From: JBDRTU01 sp043823825
GTDB lineage: Bacteria; Patescibacteriota; Patescibacteriia; Veblenbacterales; UBA10138
Direction of reading: 5' to 3'
DNA length: 13,784 bases
Assembly: GCA_043823825.1 (NCBI GenBank)
Contig: JBDRTU010000014.1
Location: 1-13,784, forward strand
Part shown: positions 1 to 6,520 of the stretch, in pieces
Position numbering within the stretch: position 1 is the first letter of the stretch
Layout: each line of letters starts with the position of its first letter
Notes under the pieces: generated by a model
Database searches by the model: none
What the model saw: the letters and a program-made list of their open reading frames with translations, nothing else
What the model was told of the DNA's origin: nothing
Program-made: the position numbers and the translations under genes

Positions 1-560
1 TCAATGAATTTGAAGGTGGAGAGGATTTGATTACAAATATTAAACACTTCATTATTTTCTTCATTCGTTGGTGCAAATAAAGCACAAGTTGCGTAAATTC
101 TTCTCCCGTCACCATTGGTAAAGAATATCTGAATCAAGCTATTTTTCTCATACTGACGATCAAAAAAAGTAGACTGTCGTTCAAAAGCTGTCAAAAAAAG
201 TGGATCGTATTCTAAAGTTAAACCGATTATACTAGGAGGGTTTGTTTCGGTATAATATTTGTTGTTAACAAATATTGGATATGTCCGGCGGTCTCTAGTA
301 AGACCTGTGCCAACACCATAATATGGCGGATATTTCACCTCAAACCCATTCTGTTCATTGCGGTAGGTTTGCCAACCTGCAGTGAGCGAAGTCGAACTGG
401 TGGAGGTATCGGTTGAGCTGATAGGATTTTGCTGACTCTGTTTTTTTAAATTTTCCTGCTTTTCTAAAAGCACACTACAGCCAGCGACGATGAATAAAAC
501 AAACAATATGGCGATAATGGTAATGATTGATGAAGTAAAAAGATATTTTCTTAGATTCAT
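1..560 (-). CDS. Putative lipoprotein, 3' end cut by the window edge
   Basis: An open frame runs from an ATG at 558-560 off the left edge (186 complete codons visible). The N-terminus has a basic start (MNLRKYLF), a hydrophobic stretch at about residues 10-27 and a lipobox-like VAGC ending at Cys28, so it should be lipidated and anchored to the outer face of the cytoplasmic membrane. A Ser/Thr/Gln-rich linker (about 40-62) follows, then a compact domain starting WQTYRNEQNGFEVKYPP, a pattern I associate with small secreted domains common in Patescibacteria. The last visible residues (NICNQILSTFKFI) look like the usual end of such domains, so little is probably missing. No Shine-Dalgarno site precedes the ATG. 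Its molecular role is unknown. Confidence 0.75.
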   Translation of the reverse strand, partial: MNLRKYLFTSSIITIIAILFVLFIVAGCSVLLEKQENLKKQSQQNPISSTDTSTSSTSLTAGWQTYRNEQNGFEVKYPPYYGVGTGLTRDRRTYPIFVNNKYYTETNPPSIIGLTLEYDPLFLTAFERQSTFFDRQYEKNSLIQIFFTNGDGRRIYATCALFAPTNEENNEVFNICNQILSTFKFI

Positions 561-598
561 ATAATTAAACACTACTTGTTAAGTCTTAGTTTTTTAGT

Positions 599-664
599 GT
601 CATTCCCGCGCCAGCGGGAATCTAGAAAAATATATTCTGGATTCCCGATCAAGTCGGGAATGAC
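599..664. repeat. Intergenic palindromic repeat (REP/MITE-like), 66 bp
   Basis: The ends are inverted repeats: GTCATTCCCG at 599-608 and CGGGAATGAC at 655-664. Inside are two hairpins, ATTCCCGC/GCGGGAAT (602-609 with 614-621) and ATTCCCGA/TCGGGAAT (641-648 with 654-661), and a central inverted repeat GGAATCTAGAA/TTCTGGATTCC with one mismatch. It contains no coding frame. It lies downstream of asnS and may help end its transcript, although no T tract follows. Repeats that begin GTCATTCCCG occur between genes in many bacteria; mobility is inferred, not shown. Confidence 0.7.
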
Positions 665-670
665 AATTTG

Positions 671-708
671 GTTAGATCGTTTCTCCGCCCAAGGCGGATC
701 GCAATGAC
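671..708. repeat. Second intergenic hairpin repeat next to asnS
   Basis: This segment carries the hairpin CCGCC-caa-GGCGG (685-697) inside a stretch that reads, on the minus strand, GTCATTGCGATCCGCC and so on. GTCATTGCGA is another common start of small intergenic repeats. Together with the 599-664 element the block is bounded by GTCATT at the left and AATGAC at the right. It ends seven bases from the asnS stop codon and could act as a transcript end or stabiliser, but there is no T tract on the minus strand. Confidence 0.55.
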
Positions 709-714
709 AGCGAT

Positions 715-2004
715 TCATGGTCTTAATCTATTTAATAATCTAGGAAAAGGGATGGTTTCGCGAACATGAGCTAAACCACAAATCCAAACAACAACTCGCT
801 CCAAGCCAACACCAAAACCTGAATGTGGCACGCTGCCATATTTTCTTAAATCCAAATACCATTGGAATGGCTCTATGGGTAATTTATGTTCTTTCATTCG
901 CTTTAAAAGTTCATCATAATCATCTTCGCGCTGTGAACCGCCAATAATTTCCCCATAACCTTCGGGCGCTAATAAATCAGCGTTCAAAACGCGACTAGGA
1001 TCTTTTGGGTCGCGTTTCATATAAAAAGCTTTAACACTGCTTGGATATTTTTCCACAAAAATCGGCTTGTCATACATTTTAGTTAAAATAGTTTCATCAT
1101 CTGCACCTAAATCATCATTATCTTTAATATCACTCCCCTGCTGACGTAGTTTACTTATAGCTTCGGCATGAGTAATTTTATAAAATGGTGGCTTAATATT
1201 TTGCAAAGGTTTAATGTCGCGTTCTAAAATTTCCAGCTCTTTTTTATTATCAGTTAAAACTTTGTTAACAATAAATGAAATCAACTCTTCCTGGATTTTT
1301 AAATTCTCATCATGCTCCACAAAAGCCATTTCCGCATCCATCATCCAAAATTCTGTTAAGTGCCGGCGGGTTTTAGATTTTTCAGCGCGGAATGTTGGAC
1401 CAAAATCAAATACCCGTCCAAATGAAGCAATAGCTGCTTCTAAATAAAGTTGGCCTGATTGGGTAAGGTAAGCTGGTTCGTCAAAATAATCAATCTTGAA
1501 AAGTGTAGTGGTGCCTTCGCACGAGGTTGGTGTTAGTATTGGCGAATCAATTTTAATAAAACCTTCATTATTTAAATGTTCATAAATCGCATTGATAATA
1601 GTATTGCGCACGCGCTGAATTGCCCATTGGCGTGATGAGCGCAACCATAAATGACGATGGTCTAATAAAAAATCAGGCCCATGCTCTTTTTTGCCAATGG
1701 GATATTCCTCGGATTTTTGTACTAAAGTTAAACTTTTGGCTTGCAATTCGTATTCATCTTTTTTAGGATGTTTAGAAACTACTCCGGAAACTATGATAGA
1801 TGATTCTAAAGTTATACTTTGGGCTATTTGCCAGGATTTTTTATCTACTTCTTGCTCGCTGACCACCACCTGCACCCAACCTTGGCCGTCACGCAACTCA
1901 ATAAAGTAAATTTTACCAGAGGATCGGACATTACTAGCCCACCCGCGTAAAGCCACCTCCTGCCCTGTAAAATCCTTTAAATTGTCAGTAAAAATATATT
2001 TCAT
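715..2004 (-). CDS. asnS: Asparaginyl-tRNA synthetase
   Basis: This 429-residue class II synthetase charges tRNA-Asn with asparagine in the cytoplasm. An N-terminal OB-fold anticodon-binding domain spans about residues 15-98 (VALRGWASNVRSSGKIYFIELRDG region). The catalytic domain has motif 1 around 131-160, motif 2 at about 205-219 (FRAEKSKTRRHLTEF) and motif 3 at 396-408 (GFGVGLERVVVWI) with the conserved Arg403. The SCEGTTTLF stretch (161-169) and GGSQRE fit AsnRS rather than AspRS. The length matches the short bacterial form. The ATG at 2002-2004 gives a complete N-terminus. There is no Shine-Dalgarno; a promoter lies only nine bases upstream, so the mRNA may be leaderless. The stop is TGA. 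Confident by motif content. Confidence 0.95.
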   Translation of the reverse strand: MKYIFTDNLKDFTGQEVALRGWASNVRSSGKIYFIELRDGQGWVQVVVSEQEVDKKSWQIAQSITLESSIIVSGVVSKHPKKDEYELQAKSLTLVQKSEEYPIGKKEHGPDFLLDHRHLWLRSSRQWAIQRVRNTIINAIYEHLNNEGFIKIDSPILTPTSCEGTTTLFKIDYFDEPAYLTQSGQLYLEAAIASFGRVFDFGPTFRAEKSKTRRHLTEFWMMDAEMAFVEHDENLKIQEELISFIVNKVLTDNKKELEILERDIKPLQNIKPPFYKITHAEAISKLRQQGSDIKDNDDLGADDETILTKMYDKPIFVEKYPSSVKAFYMKRDPKDPSRVLNADLLAPEGYGEIIGGSQREDDYDELLKRMKEHKLPIEPFQWYLDLRKYGSVPHSGFGVGLERVVVWICGLAHVRETIPFPRLLNRLRP

Positions 2005-2023
2005 GGTAAATATAATTTACCAT
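2003..2023. repeat. Perfect inverted repeat spanning the asnS start and -10 box
   Basis: ATGGTAAAT at 2003-2011 and ATTTACCAT at 2015-2023 form a perfect 9-base inverted repeat with a three-base spacer. It covers the first bases of asnS and the proposed -10 hexamer. It could be a repressor operator. Read on the plus strand it is followed by TTTTTTTG and would resemble a weak terminator. The sequence alone does not decide between these. Confidence 0.5.
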
Positions 2024-2042
2024 TTTTTTGTTGTTTTGGCAA
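2014..2042 (-). promoter_or_regulatory. Predicted asnS promoter, near-leaderless
   Basis: On the minus strand: -35 TTGCCA (2037-2042), 17-base spacer (2020-2036), -10 TAAATT (2014-2019) preceded by TGG, i.e. an extended -10. A start site about seven bases downstream falls near 2007, leaving a 5' UTR of only about 0-3 bases before the ATG at 2004. This fits the absence of a Shine-Dalgarno site. Confidence 0.5.
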
Positions 2043-2082
2043 AATAAAAAATACCTTCCCATTAATCCATTGGTCATGAAAC

Positions 2083-2112
2083 TATTTTCTTATTCGCGCG
2101 AATAAGAAAATA
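2083..2112. repeat. 30-bp perfect palindrome, core ATTCGCGCGAAT
   Basis: The two half-sites match without a spacer: TATTTTCTTATTCGC (2083-2097) and its exact complement at 2098-2112. As a hairpin it would have a 13-14 bp stem. There is no following T tract, so it is a poor intrinsic terminator. It sits in the otherwise empty 269-base gap upstream of asnS and shares its centre with palindromes near 8791 and 10581. Confidence 0.8.
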
Positions 2113-2207
2113 ATCTACAGTTATTAAATATACAATGTGACTATACAGTTATTGACTAATACAACATAAAACTGCTGGTATTGAAATACCAAATGGTAAA
2201 CGATAAA

Positions 2208-2247
2208 ATTGAAAAATAAAAAGGTGATCTTATAAACTAAAATCACC
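2208..2247 (-). terminator. Rho-independent terminator of the four-helix membrane protein gene
   Basis: On the minus strand GGTGAT (2242-2247) pairs with ATCACC (2223-2228), extended inward by TTTA/TAAG (one G-T pair) around a five-base loop. The RNA then runs into TTTTTATTTTT (A-rich 2212-2222 on the plus strand). It lies 27 bases after the stop of the gene ending at 2274. Confidence 0.75.
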
Positions 2248-2273
2248 CCTACATATTTTTTCAATACGCAATT

Positions 2274-2720
2274 TTATACTGTACAACCCAATCCTAGTGG
2301 TATAGATGGCATACGATTCTTCCTTTTTTTTCTCTGGTCATAATATAATGCTAATCCTGTGCCTAAGGCGAGACCGCTGGCTATCCATGCAACAATAAAA
2401 AGAAAAGAGCAAGAAATAAAACACCAACTAGATGAGTTACCATTATCTGCTGGCATAGCGGTAAAAATTAATAACCAACCAACAAAGGCAAAGGCAGTAA
2501 AACCTAAAAATGTTACTTTAAATTTACCTTCATCATACCACTGCCCACTAAAGAAATTCCAGGCGGCTATACTAACTAACAAAATAAAAGAGCCGGCCAA
2601 AGGAATAAAGTAGGTAATAATAGTGCCTACTATCACTGAAGTAAAAATCGCAACTATCACTTTGTTGTTAAAATTTTTCACTTTTTCCTCTCGTTGTTTT
2701 TTACGTCTCAACGCAGACAT
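2274..2720 (-). CDS. Small four-helix membrane protein of unknown function
   Basis: I do not recognise this 148-residue protein. It has a very basic cytoplasmic N-terminus (SALRRKKQREEKVK), then four predicted membrane segments at about residues 21-39, 42-58, 67-88 and 99-127, and a basic C-terminal tail (DQRKKRKNR). By the positive-inside rule both ends should be cytoplasmic. Helix 4 contains a Gly-rich ASGLALGTGLAL stretch and nearby Cys100 and Cys104. It lies 118 bases after the minor-pilin operon and has its own terminator, so it is probably a separate unit or a read-through tail gene. No Shine-Dalgarno is seen. The composition is protein-like and the frame is uninterrupted, so I accept it as a real gene. 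Confidence 0.7.
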   Translation of the reverse strand: MSALRRKKQREEKVKNFNNKVIVAIFTSVIVGTIITYFIPLAGSFILLVSIAAWNFFSGQWYDEGKFKVTFLGFTAFAFVGWLLIFTAMPADNGNSSSWCFISCSFLFIVAWIASGLALGTGLALYYDQRKKRKNRMPSIPLGLGCTV

Positions 2721-2755
2721 TTGTTATTGATTCTATTGTTAATTTATTTTTTATA

Positions 2756-2784
2756 AGCTTACACCCCATTATTCTAAAAGTCAA
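2756..2784 (-). promoter_or_regulatory. Possible promoter of the four-helix membrane protein gene
   Basis: On the minus strand TTGACT (2779-2784) lies 17 bases from TAAGCT (2756-2761). The -35 box is good and the -10 box is poor, so this is tentative. The 118-base gap 2721-2838 otherwise shows nothing. Confidence 0.25.
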
Positions 2785-2838
2785 ATCACTTACTACTAAT
2801 AACGATAACTGCCCATCACGGCCTAATTTTTTATTAAA

Positions 2839-4050
2839 TTAATACTGTTCCTCCCAATGGTTAATATCTATAATCGGGCTTTGGCTGCCATTAAGCACTG
2901 GATCAAGCGGCTGATAAGCCAAGTTACCGTCATAAGTAATACTGCAAATGCCGGTATCGACTCCTTCAATCTTTAAATGCCAACCAATCGCACCACCGAT
3001 TAAAGTAAAATTAGCATTACCCAAAGTTTCTACCTCTAATTGTTCAGTTGCATATAATAAACCATTAAGTATTAAGGAAGCGTCATTAAGCTCAATTTCT
3101 ACATCATCTTTACCTAAAATACCAGAACCATAACTAGAGCTATTAATGGCCACTGTTTTACCAGCACTAAGTTCTATTTCAATATCATCGCTGGCTGCCA
3201 ATACGCCATTGATTGTTAAATTTTTATCTTGCCAGTTGGCAGAACCTGTGACAAAAGTAATGCCATCTAAAATTGTACCTTCGGGTAGATTGGTAAAATC
3301 AGTAGCACTATAAACTTGATCAGCTCTATTCTTGAGTGAAGTTGGTGAATTAGAATCAAAATCAATTATCGGCATGCCAATACTAGGAGTCCTTTCAGTT
3401 TGGGTAGAATTATTCAAAATAATACTAGATTGGTTATTGATAATAATATTGTTGCTAGAACTAAGCGCGGCATCATTTACTGTTAAAGTAGAGTGGCTGG
3501 TTACTTTAAAATTCTGGTTGGCGTGCAAAGTGCCTCCATTTACCGTACAGTTCCGTTCAATAGTGATATAACCGTTTTGCTGTCCGCCAGTACCGCCACC
3601 AAATACTGATTGCTCCCAGCTGCTGGCTGAATTATTTGCCCGCGCCAAGCGTGTTTTAATTACCCTCTTAGTCTGCTGCCCGCCAAGATCATAAGTGGCG
3701 GTTATAGTTACATCGGCCAAAGAAGCGTCTACACTAGTAGCGGAAATAGTATAAGCGTCACTATAATCAAACACGCTGCTGCGGGTTAGTGTTTCATCAA
3801 CTAAAGTGCCACTTAAAAATTTAGCCCGCCAATCAGCGTCATTTTTAAATTTATAAATTGCCTCATGAGCACCGGCCTCAGCTAAATAATAAGTTTTGGT
3901 TGCCAAGTTTTCGCTTTTGGAAATCTTTATTTCACTGGTTGATTGCTCTAAAAAGAATCCGGCCAAAAACAAAAGACCAGTAGTAATCAGAGATACTGCT
4001 ACCAGTACATAACCGGATTGAGATTTAATTGAGATTGCGTGGCGCGACAT
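2839..4050 (-). CDS. Minor pilin, PilX/GspK-like, with large beta-rich C-terminal domain
   Basis: This 403-residue protein starts like a PilX_N-type minor pilin. A short leader ends at Gly13 and is followed by a hydrophobic helix (14-34), then STSEIKIS and YYLAEAGAHEA (55-64), matching the AEAG motif of PilX-type proteins. Position +5 after the cleavage site is Ala17 instead of the Glu found in most pilins, as in GspK-type tip subunits. Residues from about 150 onward are rich in Asn, Ser, Thr, Ile and Gly with repeated short strand patterns (about 165-215 and 260-350), suggesting a beta-solenoid-like fold. The C-terminus is HWEEQY. It is last in the four-gene minor-pilin operon, overlaps the preceding gene by 26 bases and probably caps the pilus tip. 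Family assignment is good; the exact role is inferred. Confidence 0.8.
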   Translation of the reverse strand: MSRHAISIKSQSGYVLVAVSLITTGLLFLAGFFLEQSTSEIKISKSENLATKTYYLAEAGAHEAIYKFKNDADWRAKFLSGTLVDETLTRSSVFDYSDAYTISATSVDASLADVTITATYDLGGQQTKRVIKTRLARANNSASSWEQSVFGGGTGGQQNGYITIERNCTVNGGTLHANQNFKVTSHSTLTVNDAALSSSNNIIINNQSSIILNNSTQTERTPSIGMPIIDFDSNSPTSLKNRADQVYSATDFTNLPEGTILDGITFVTGSANWQDKNLTINGVLAASDDIEIELSAGKTVAINSSSYGSGILGKDDVEIELNDASLILNGLLYATEQLEVETLGNANFTLIGGAIGWHLKIEGVDTGICSITYDGNLAYQPLDPVLNGSQSPIIDINHWEEQY

Positions 4051-4621
4051 TAGTAGATAAAGTTATGGTTTCATTGTTTTGGCTAAAACTCACACTGATG
4101 GTAATAATACTGAATCCGGAAAAATCAAGCGAAGTTAAATACTCCCCCACCAAACGATCTTCTACTATTGTCTGATTAGGAGGATTGTCAAAATCATCAA
4201 TATCATCATAGTAAACATGGGCGCTGGGATCTGTAGCAAAAGAATAATAACTTACCTCACGATAAAGATCGCTCCCTTCAAGATGATAACGCAAATACTG
4301 GATTGGTTCCTCGGCGATATTGCCATGGCCATCTTCAAATTGGATCTCAGCTGCTGGCAAAGTTGTAACTATCATATTGGCTTGCCGCAGCTCACGTGAT
4401 AACCGATCAAGCACGGTTCGCTGATTTTGCACTACTTCTGCCCGATCATCTACACGACGCTGCGTTTGCCGAACTAAAATAAATACTGAATAAACAACTA
4501 CTATTAATATTAAAGTAATAAATACAGCAATAGTCACTTCAGTAAGAGAAAAACCAGCGCACCCAGCCGGCCTAGCCGGGTGTTTATTATTAAACTTCTT
4601 TTTAAATAAAATGTGAATCAT
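4025..4621 (-). CDS. Minor pilin/pseudopilin, GspJ/PilW-like
   Basis: This 198-residue prepilin has a class III cleavage site at Gly23-Phe24 (AG|FSLTEV) with Glu28 at +5, followed by a hydrophobic helix to about residue 48 and an amphipathic stretch QTQRRVDDRAEVVQNQRTV. The segment VLDRLSRELRQAN is typical of GspJ/PilW. The leader is unusually long (23 residues) and includes HPARPAGCAG, encoded by a GC-rich palindromic stretch that looks inserted. It lies between the GspI-like gene (46-base gap with a small stem-loop at 4637-4650) and the GspK-like gene (26-base overlap). It probably forms part of the priming complex that starts pilus assembly in the cytoplasmic membrane. No Shine-Dalgarno site is visible. 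Confidence 0.8.
   Translation of the reverse strand: MIHILFKKKFNNKHPARPAGCAGFSLTEVTIAVFITLILIVVVYSVFILVRQTQRRVDDRAEVVQNQRTVLDRLSRELRQANMIVTTLPAAEIQFEDGHGNIAEEPIQYLRYHLEGSDLYREVSYYSFATDPSAHVYYDDIDDFDNPPNQTIVEDRLVGEYLTSLDFSGFSIITISVSFSQNNETITLSTNVAPRNLN
4561..4582. repeat. GC-rich palindromic stretch inside the pilin leader-peptide codons
   Basis: CCGGC (4567-4571), CTA, GCCGG (4575-4579) form a perfect hairpin, flanked by CAC/GTG-type outer pairs. It stands out in AT-rich surroundings and encodes the HPARPAG part of the leader peptide that is removed on maturation. Confidence 0.5.
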
Positions 4622-4667
4622 TATTACTTAAGCTTATTGCTAAATAGCAAGTTCTGGCGGGTAGTTA

Positions 4668-5105
4668 TCATTTTTGACTTAAAATACTAGTTAATACCAA
4701 TGACTTGTCCCCGCCCTGACGATTAGACCAAAAAACACTTACCGCTATTTTTTTTAAACCAACATCGCTACCGCTGGAAACCAAATTGCCATCTAATAAT
4801 GTTACCTCGGTTTGCCGCTCTAAACTATAAGCCAAATCATCTGGGTCGCTAGAAAGTTTGGCGCGCGGTTCAACATTTCCAACACCCAATTCGTCATAAG
4901 GTGTAACTAATAACTGCTCTAATTTTGCTTTAGCATAAGAAGAAGCCAAACTTGTTTGCTCTGCTCCTTTATTAGCTTGTAATGAAAATGGAAAAATACT
5001 CATTACTGCCAACAAACCCACTGCTAAAATAGCGGTAGCTACCATCACTTCTACCAAACTAAAACCTAAGTAATTATTTGATTTAGTTTTAGTTAACTCG
5101 AACAT
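4668..5105 (-). CDS. Minor pilin/pseudopilin, GspI/PilV-like
   Basis: This 145-residue prepilin has a leader ending at Gly14, cleavage before Phe15 (LG|FSLVEVMVA), Glu19 at +5 and a hydrophobic helix to about residue 36 (ATAILAVGLLAVMSIFPF). The segment ASSYAKAKLEQLL resembles the conserved helix of PilV/GspI proteins. The rest is a short globular domain ending LVLTSILSQK. It overlaps the upstream GspH-like gene by 17 bases, which suggests translational coupling. In type II secretion and type IV pilus systems the GspI-like subunit is the core of the initiation complex, joining the H-, J- and K-like subunits. No Shine-Dalgarno is seen. Confidence 0.82.
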   Translation of the reverse strand: MFELTKTKSNNYLGFSLVEVMVATAILAVGLLAVMSIFPFSLQANKGAEQTSLASSYAKAKLEQLLVTPYDELGVGNVEPRAKLSSDPDDLAYSLERQTEVTLLDGNLVSSGSDVGLKKIAVSVFWSNRQGGDKSLVLTSILSQK

Positions 5106-5529
5106 AGCCCGAAGGTTTAATTTCTACGGAAACTGTTTTGGCAGCAGTATTTTGTAAGATAACTGTACCCGCTTCTACTACTGCTCCCGTAGTAGTAAAA
5201 ATTATTTCATTATTTGTAAAGCCGCCACTATTTTGCCAAGTTATACCCGAAGTCAAGAGCCGCTCTTTTATTACTGTGTCGCTCCCTTCTCGCTTAACCA
5301 GATGATACTTATGCGGGGTAGCAGTAAAAATTTTAATTAAGTGCGTAGTTTGCTCACCAACTGTTAGTTGTTGAGTCAGCCGCAAATCATTTAACAGTGT
5401 TCGCGCGTCAGCTCGTACTTCAGTTGACTGTTGTCCGATCCTAAGCGCCGGTATACCAATAATAACCAAAAGAATTAAAATACCAATTACTACCATTACT
5501 TCCATTAAAGTAAAGCCGCGTTTTATCAT
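5089..5529 (-). CDS. Minor pilin/pseudopilin, GspH/FimT-like
   Basis: This 146-residue prepilin has a very short leader, MIKRG, cleavage before Phe6 (G|FTLMEVMVV) and Glu10 at +5. A strongly hydrophobic helix follows (about 11-26). RADARTLLNDLRLTQQLTVGE is the typical GspH/FimT amphipathic helix. The C-terminal part is beta-rich (NNEIIFTTTGAVVEAGTVIL) and ends SGYVRVN. It is the first gene of the four-gene operon, starting about 25 bases after an extended -10 promoter. FimT-like proteins take part in pilus assembly and, in some bacteria, in DNA binding for competence; here only the assembly role can be proposed. The gene order H-I-J-K supports the assignment. Confidence 0.85.
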   Translation of the reverse strand: MIKRGFTLMEVMVVIGILILLVIIGIPALRIGQQSTEVRADARTLLNDLRLTQQLTVGEQTTHLIKIFTATPHKYHLVKREGSDTVIKERLLTSGITWQNSGGFTNNEIIFTTTGAVVEAGTVILQNTAAKTVSVEIKPSGYVRVN

Positions 5530-5560
5530 AGTGTTAAAAGTATGTTAGGTTTCTACAATA

Positions 5561-5566
5561 AGTATA
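5561..5566 (-). promoter_or_regulatory. Extended -10 promoter of the minor-pilin operon
   Basis: On the minus strand TGG-TATACT forms an extended -10 element. The matching -35 position (5584-5589, GTTTTG) is weak and falls in the loop and arm of the adjacent hairpin at 5572-5609. The predicted start is near 5554, about 25 bases before the GspH-like start codon. Confidence 0.5.
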
Positions 5567-5571
5567 CCACA

Positions 5572-5609
5572 AACGCCAAGCACCAAAACTTTAATGGGTG
5601 CTTGGCGTT
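5572..5609. terminator. Strong hairpin between the SIMPL gene and the pilin operon
   Basis: AACGCCAAGCACC (5572-5584) pairs perfectly with GGTGCTTGGCGTT (5597-5609), a 13-bp stem with a 12-base loop. It starts 22 bases after the SIMPL stop codon and probably ends that transcript, though only GTTTG follows on the minus strand, so the U tract is poor. Confidence 0.6.
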
Positions 5610-5631
5610 ATGTTTAATAAGATCGCGATTT

Positions 5632-6390
5632 TTATTTAATCTCGTAACGTAAAGTTACATTAACTGTAACTTCTTGCGAACCTGGTTCAATAACAGGTGC
5701 AAGGCTTAACTCAGCACCACCAAAACCCCCTTTACCTAAATCATAAATTGGCACGGCACCACCTTCATCAATAGATAGCAAATCGCCTAAACGAAAACCA
5801 GCTGCTTTGGCAACCGATTTAGCCTTGGCCTGCGCCTTGGTAATAGCTTCGGCCCGGGCTTGGTCTTCTACACTCGTTGGATCATCAATAGTAAACCTGA
5901 GATCAGACACCTGATTTGCGCCATTATCAACCACACCCGAAACTAAACCACCGATTTTAGTAAAATCCCTAATCTTAACCTGAACTGACTGGGTAACTGT
6001 GTAACCAACAATTTCTGCTGGTGGACAAACTCCACTAGCACGGCAATCATAATACTGATAACGCGGCTGTAAACTATATTGTTGTGTTTTTATATCTATG
6101 TCATCAATGTCATTTGATTTTACAAACTCAATTGCTTTATTTACTTTATTCGTATTTTCCTCCTGTAAACTGGCAATTTGCTTACTACCTTCAGTAATTA
6201 CACTAAAACTAAAAACCGCTACATCAGGAATAGCCACTGATTCACCTTGACCAGTAACGGCAAAACTTTTAAAAGAAGATGGCTCGGTTGATTCTGAATA
6301 GGCCATAACATAAACAACTGCAACATAAGCAAACACTAATAGGACAATTATTAAAACAATGCCCAAATAATCTCTAATTTTTTCAGTCAT
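5632..6390 (-). CDS. SIMPL-domain (DUF541, YggE-like) membrane-anchored protein
   Basis: This 252-residue protein has one N-terminal membrane segment at about 9-31 (IVLIIVLLVFAYVAVVYVMA) and an extracytoplasmic SIMPL domain from about residue 43 to the end. Family marks are FAVTGQGESVAIPDVAVFSF (43-62), the helix ENTNKVNKAIEFVKS, GYTVTQSVQVKIRDFTKIG, the Ala/Lys-rich helix AEAITKAQAKAKSVAKAAG and the final EVTVNVTLRYEIK. Cys116 and Cys122 (DCRASGVC) may form a disulfide in a small insertion. SIMPL proteins are widespread and poorly understood; links to envelope or oxidative stress are known for YggE but cannot be read from this sequence. It is a single-gene unit with a strong promoter and a hairpin behind it. 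No Shine-Dalgarno site is seen. Confidence 0.9.
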   Translation of the reverse strand: MTEKIRDYLGIVLIIVLLVFAYVAVVYVMAYSESTEPSSFKSFAVTGQGESVAIPDVAVFSFSVITEGSKQIASLQEENTNKVNKAIEFVKSNDIDDIDIKTQQYSLQPRYQYYDCRASGVCPPAEIVGYTVTQSVQVKIRDFTKIGGLVSGVVDNGANQVSDLRFTIDDPTSVEDQARAEAITKAQAKAKSVAKAAGFRLGDLLSIDEGGAVPIYDLGKGGFGGAELSLAPVIEPGSQEVTVNVTLRYEIK

Positions 6391-6419
6391 AAAAAATACT
6401 GTTAATAATAAGTGCTATT

Positions 6420-6448
6420 ATTATATCGCCAAATCATTAAATTGCCAA
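6420..6448 (-). promoter_or_regulatory. Strong sigma70-type promoter of the SIMPL gene
   Basis: On the minus strand: TTGGCA (6443-6448), exact 17-base spacer (6426-6442), TATAAT (6420-6425). A/T tracts just upstream (6456-6480, including a 16-base A/T palindrome at 6456-6471) could act as an UP element. The predicted start near 6413 leaves a leader of about 23 bases without a Shine-Dalgarno. Confidence 0.7.
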
Positions 6449-6520
6449 TGCCGGAATTTTTTTAAAAAAATAAATTTAAAAAGGGAATAATTAAAGCTTT
6501 TTTTATTCTAACTCCCAGCT

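Noticed and set aside
599..708. CRISPR array
   Set aside because: The repeats are two different hairpin elements, not regularly spaced direct repeats with unique spacers.
715..717. TGA read as glycine (recoded genetic code)
   Set aside because: asnS ends at the expected length and after the expected motif 3 region at this TGA, and purE also ends at TGA just before purC.
1214..1909. Plus-strand open frames inside asnS
   Set aside because: They are antisense to conserved synthetase motifs and lack start signals.
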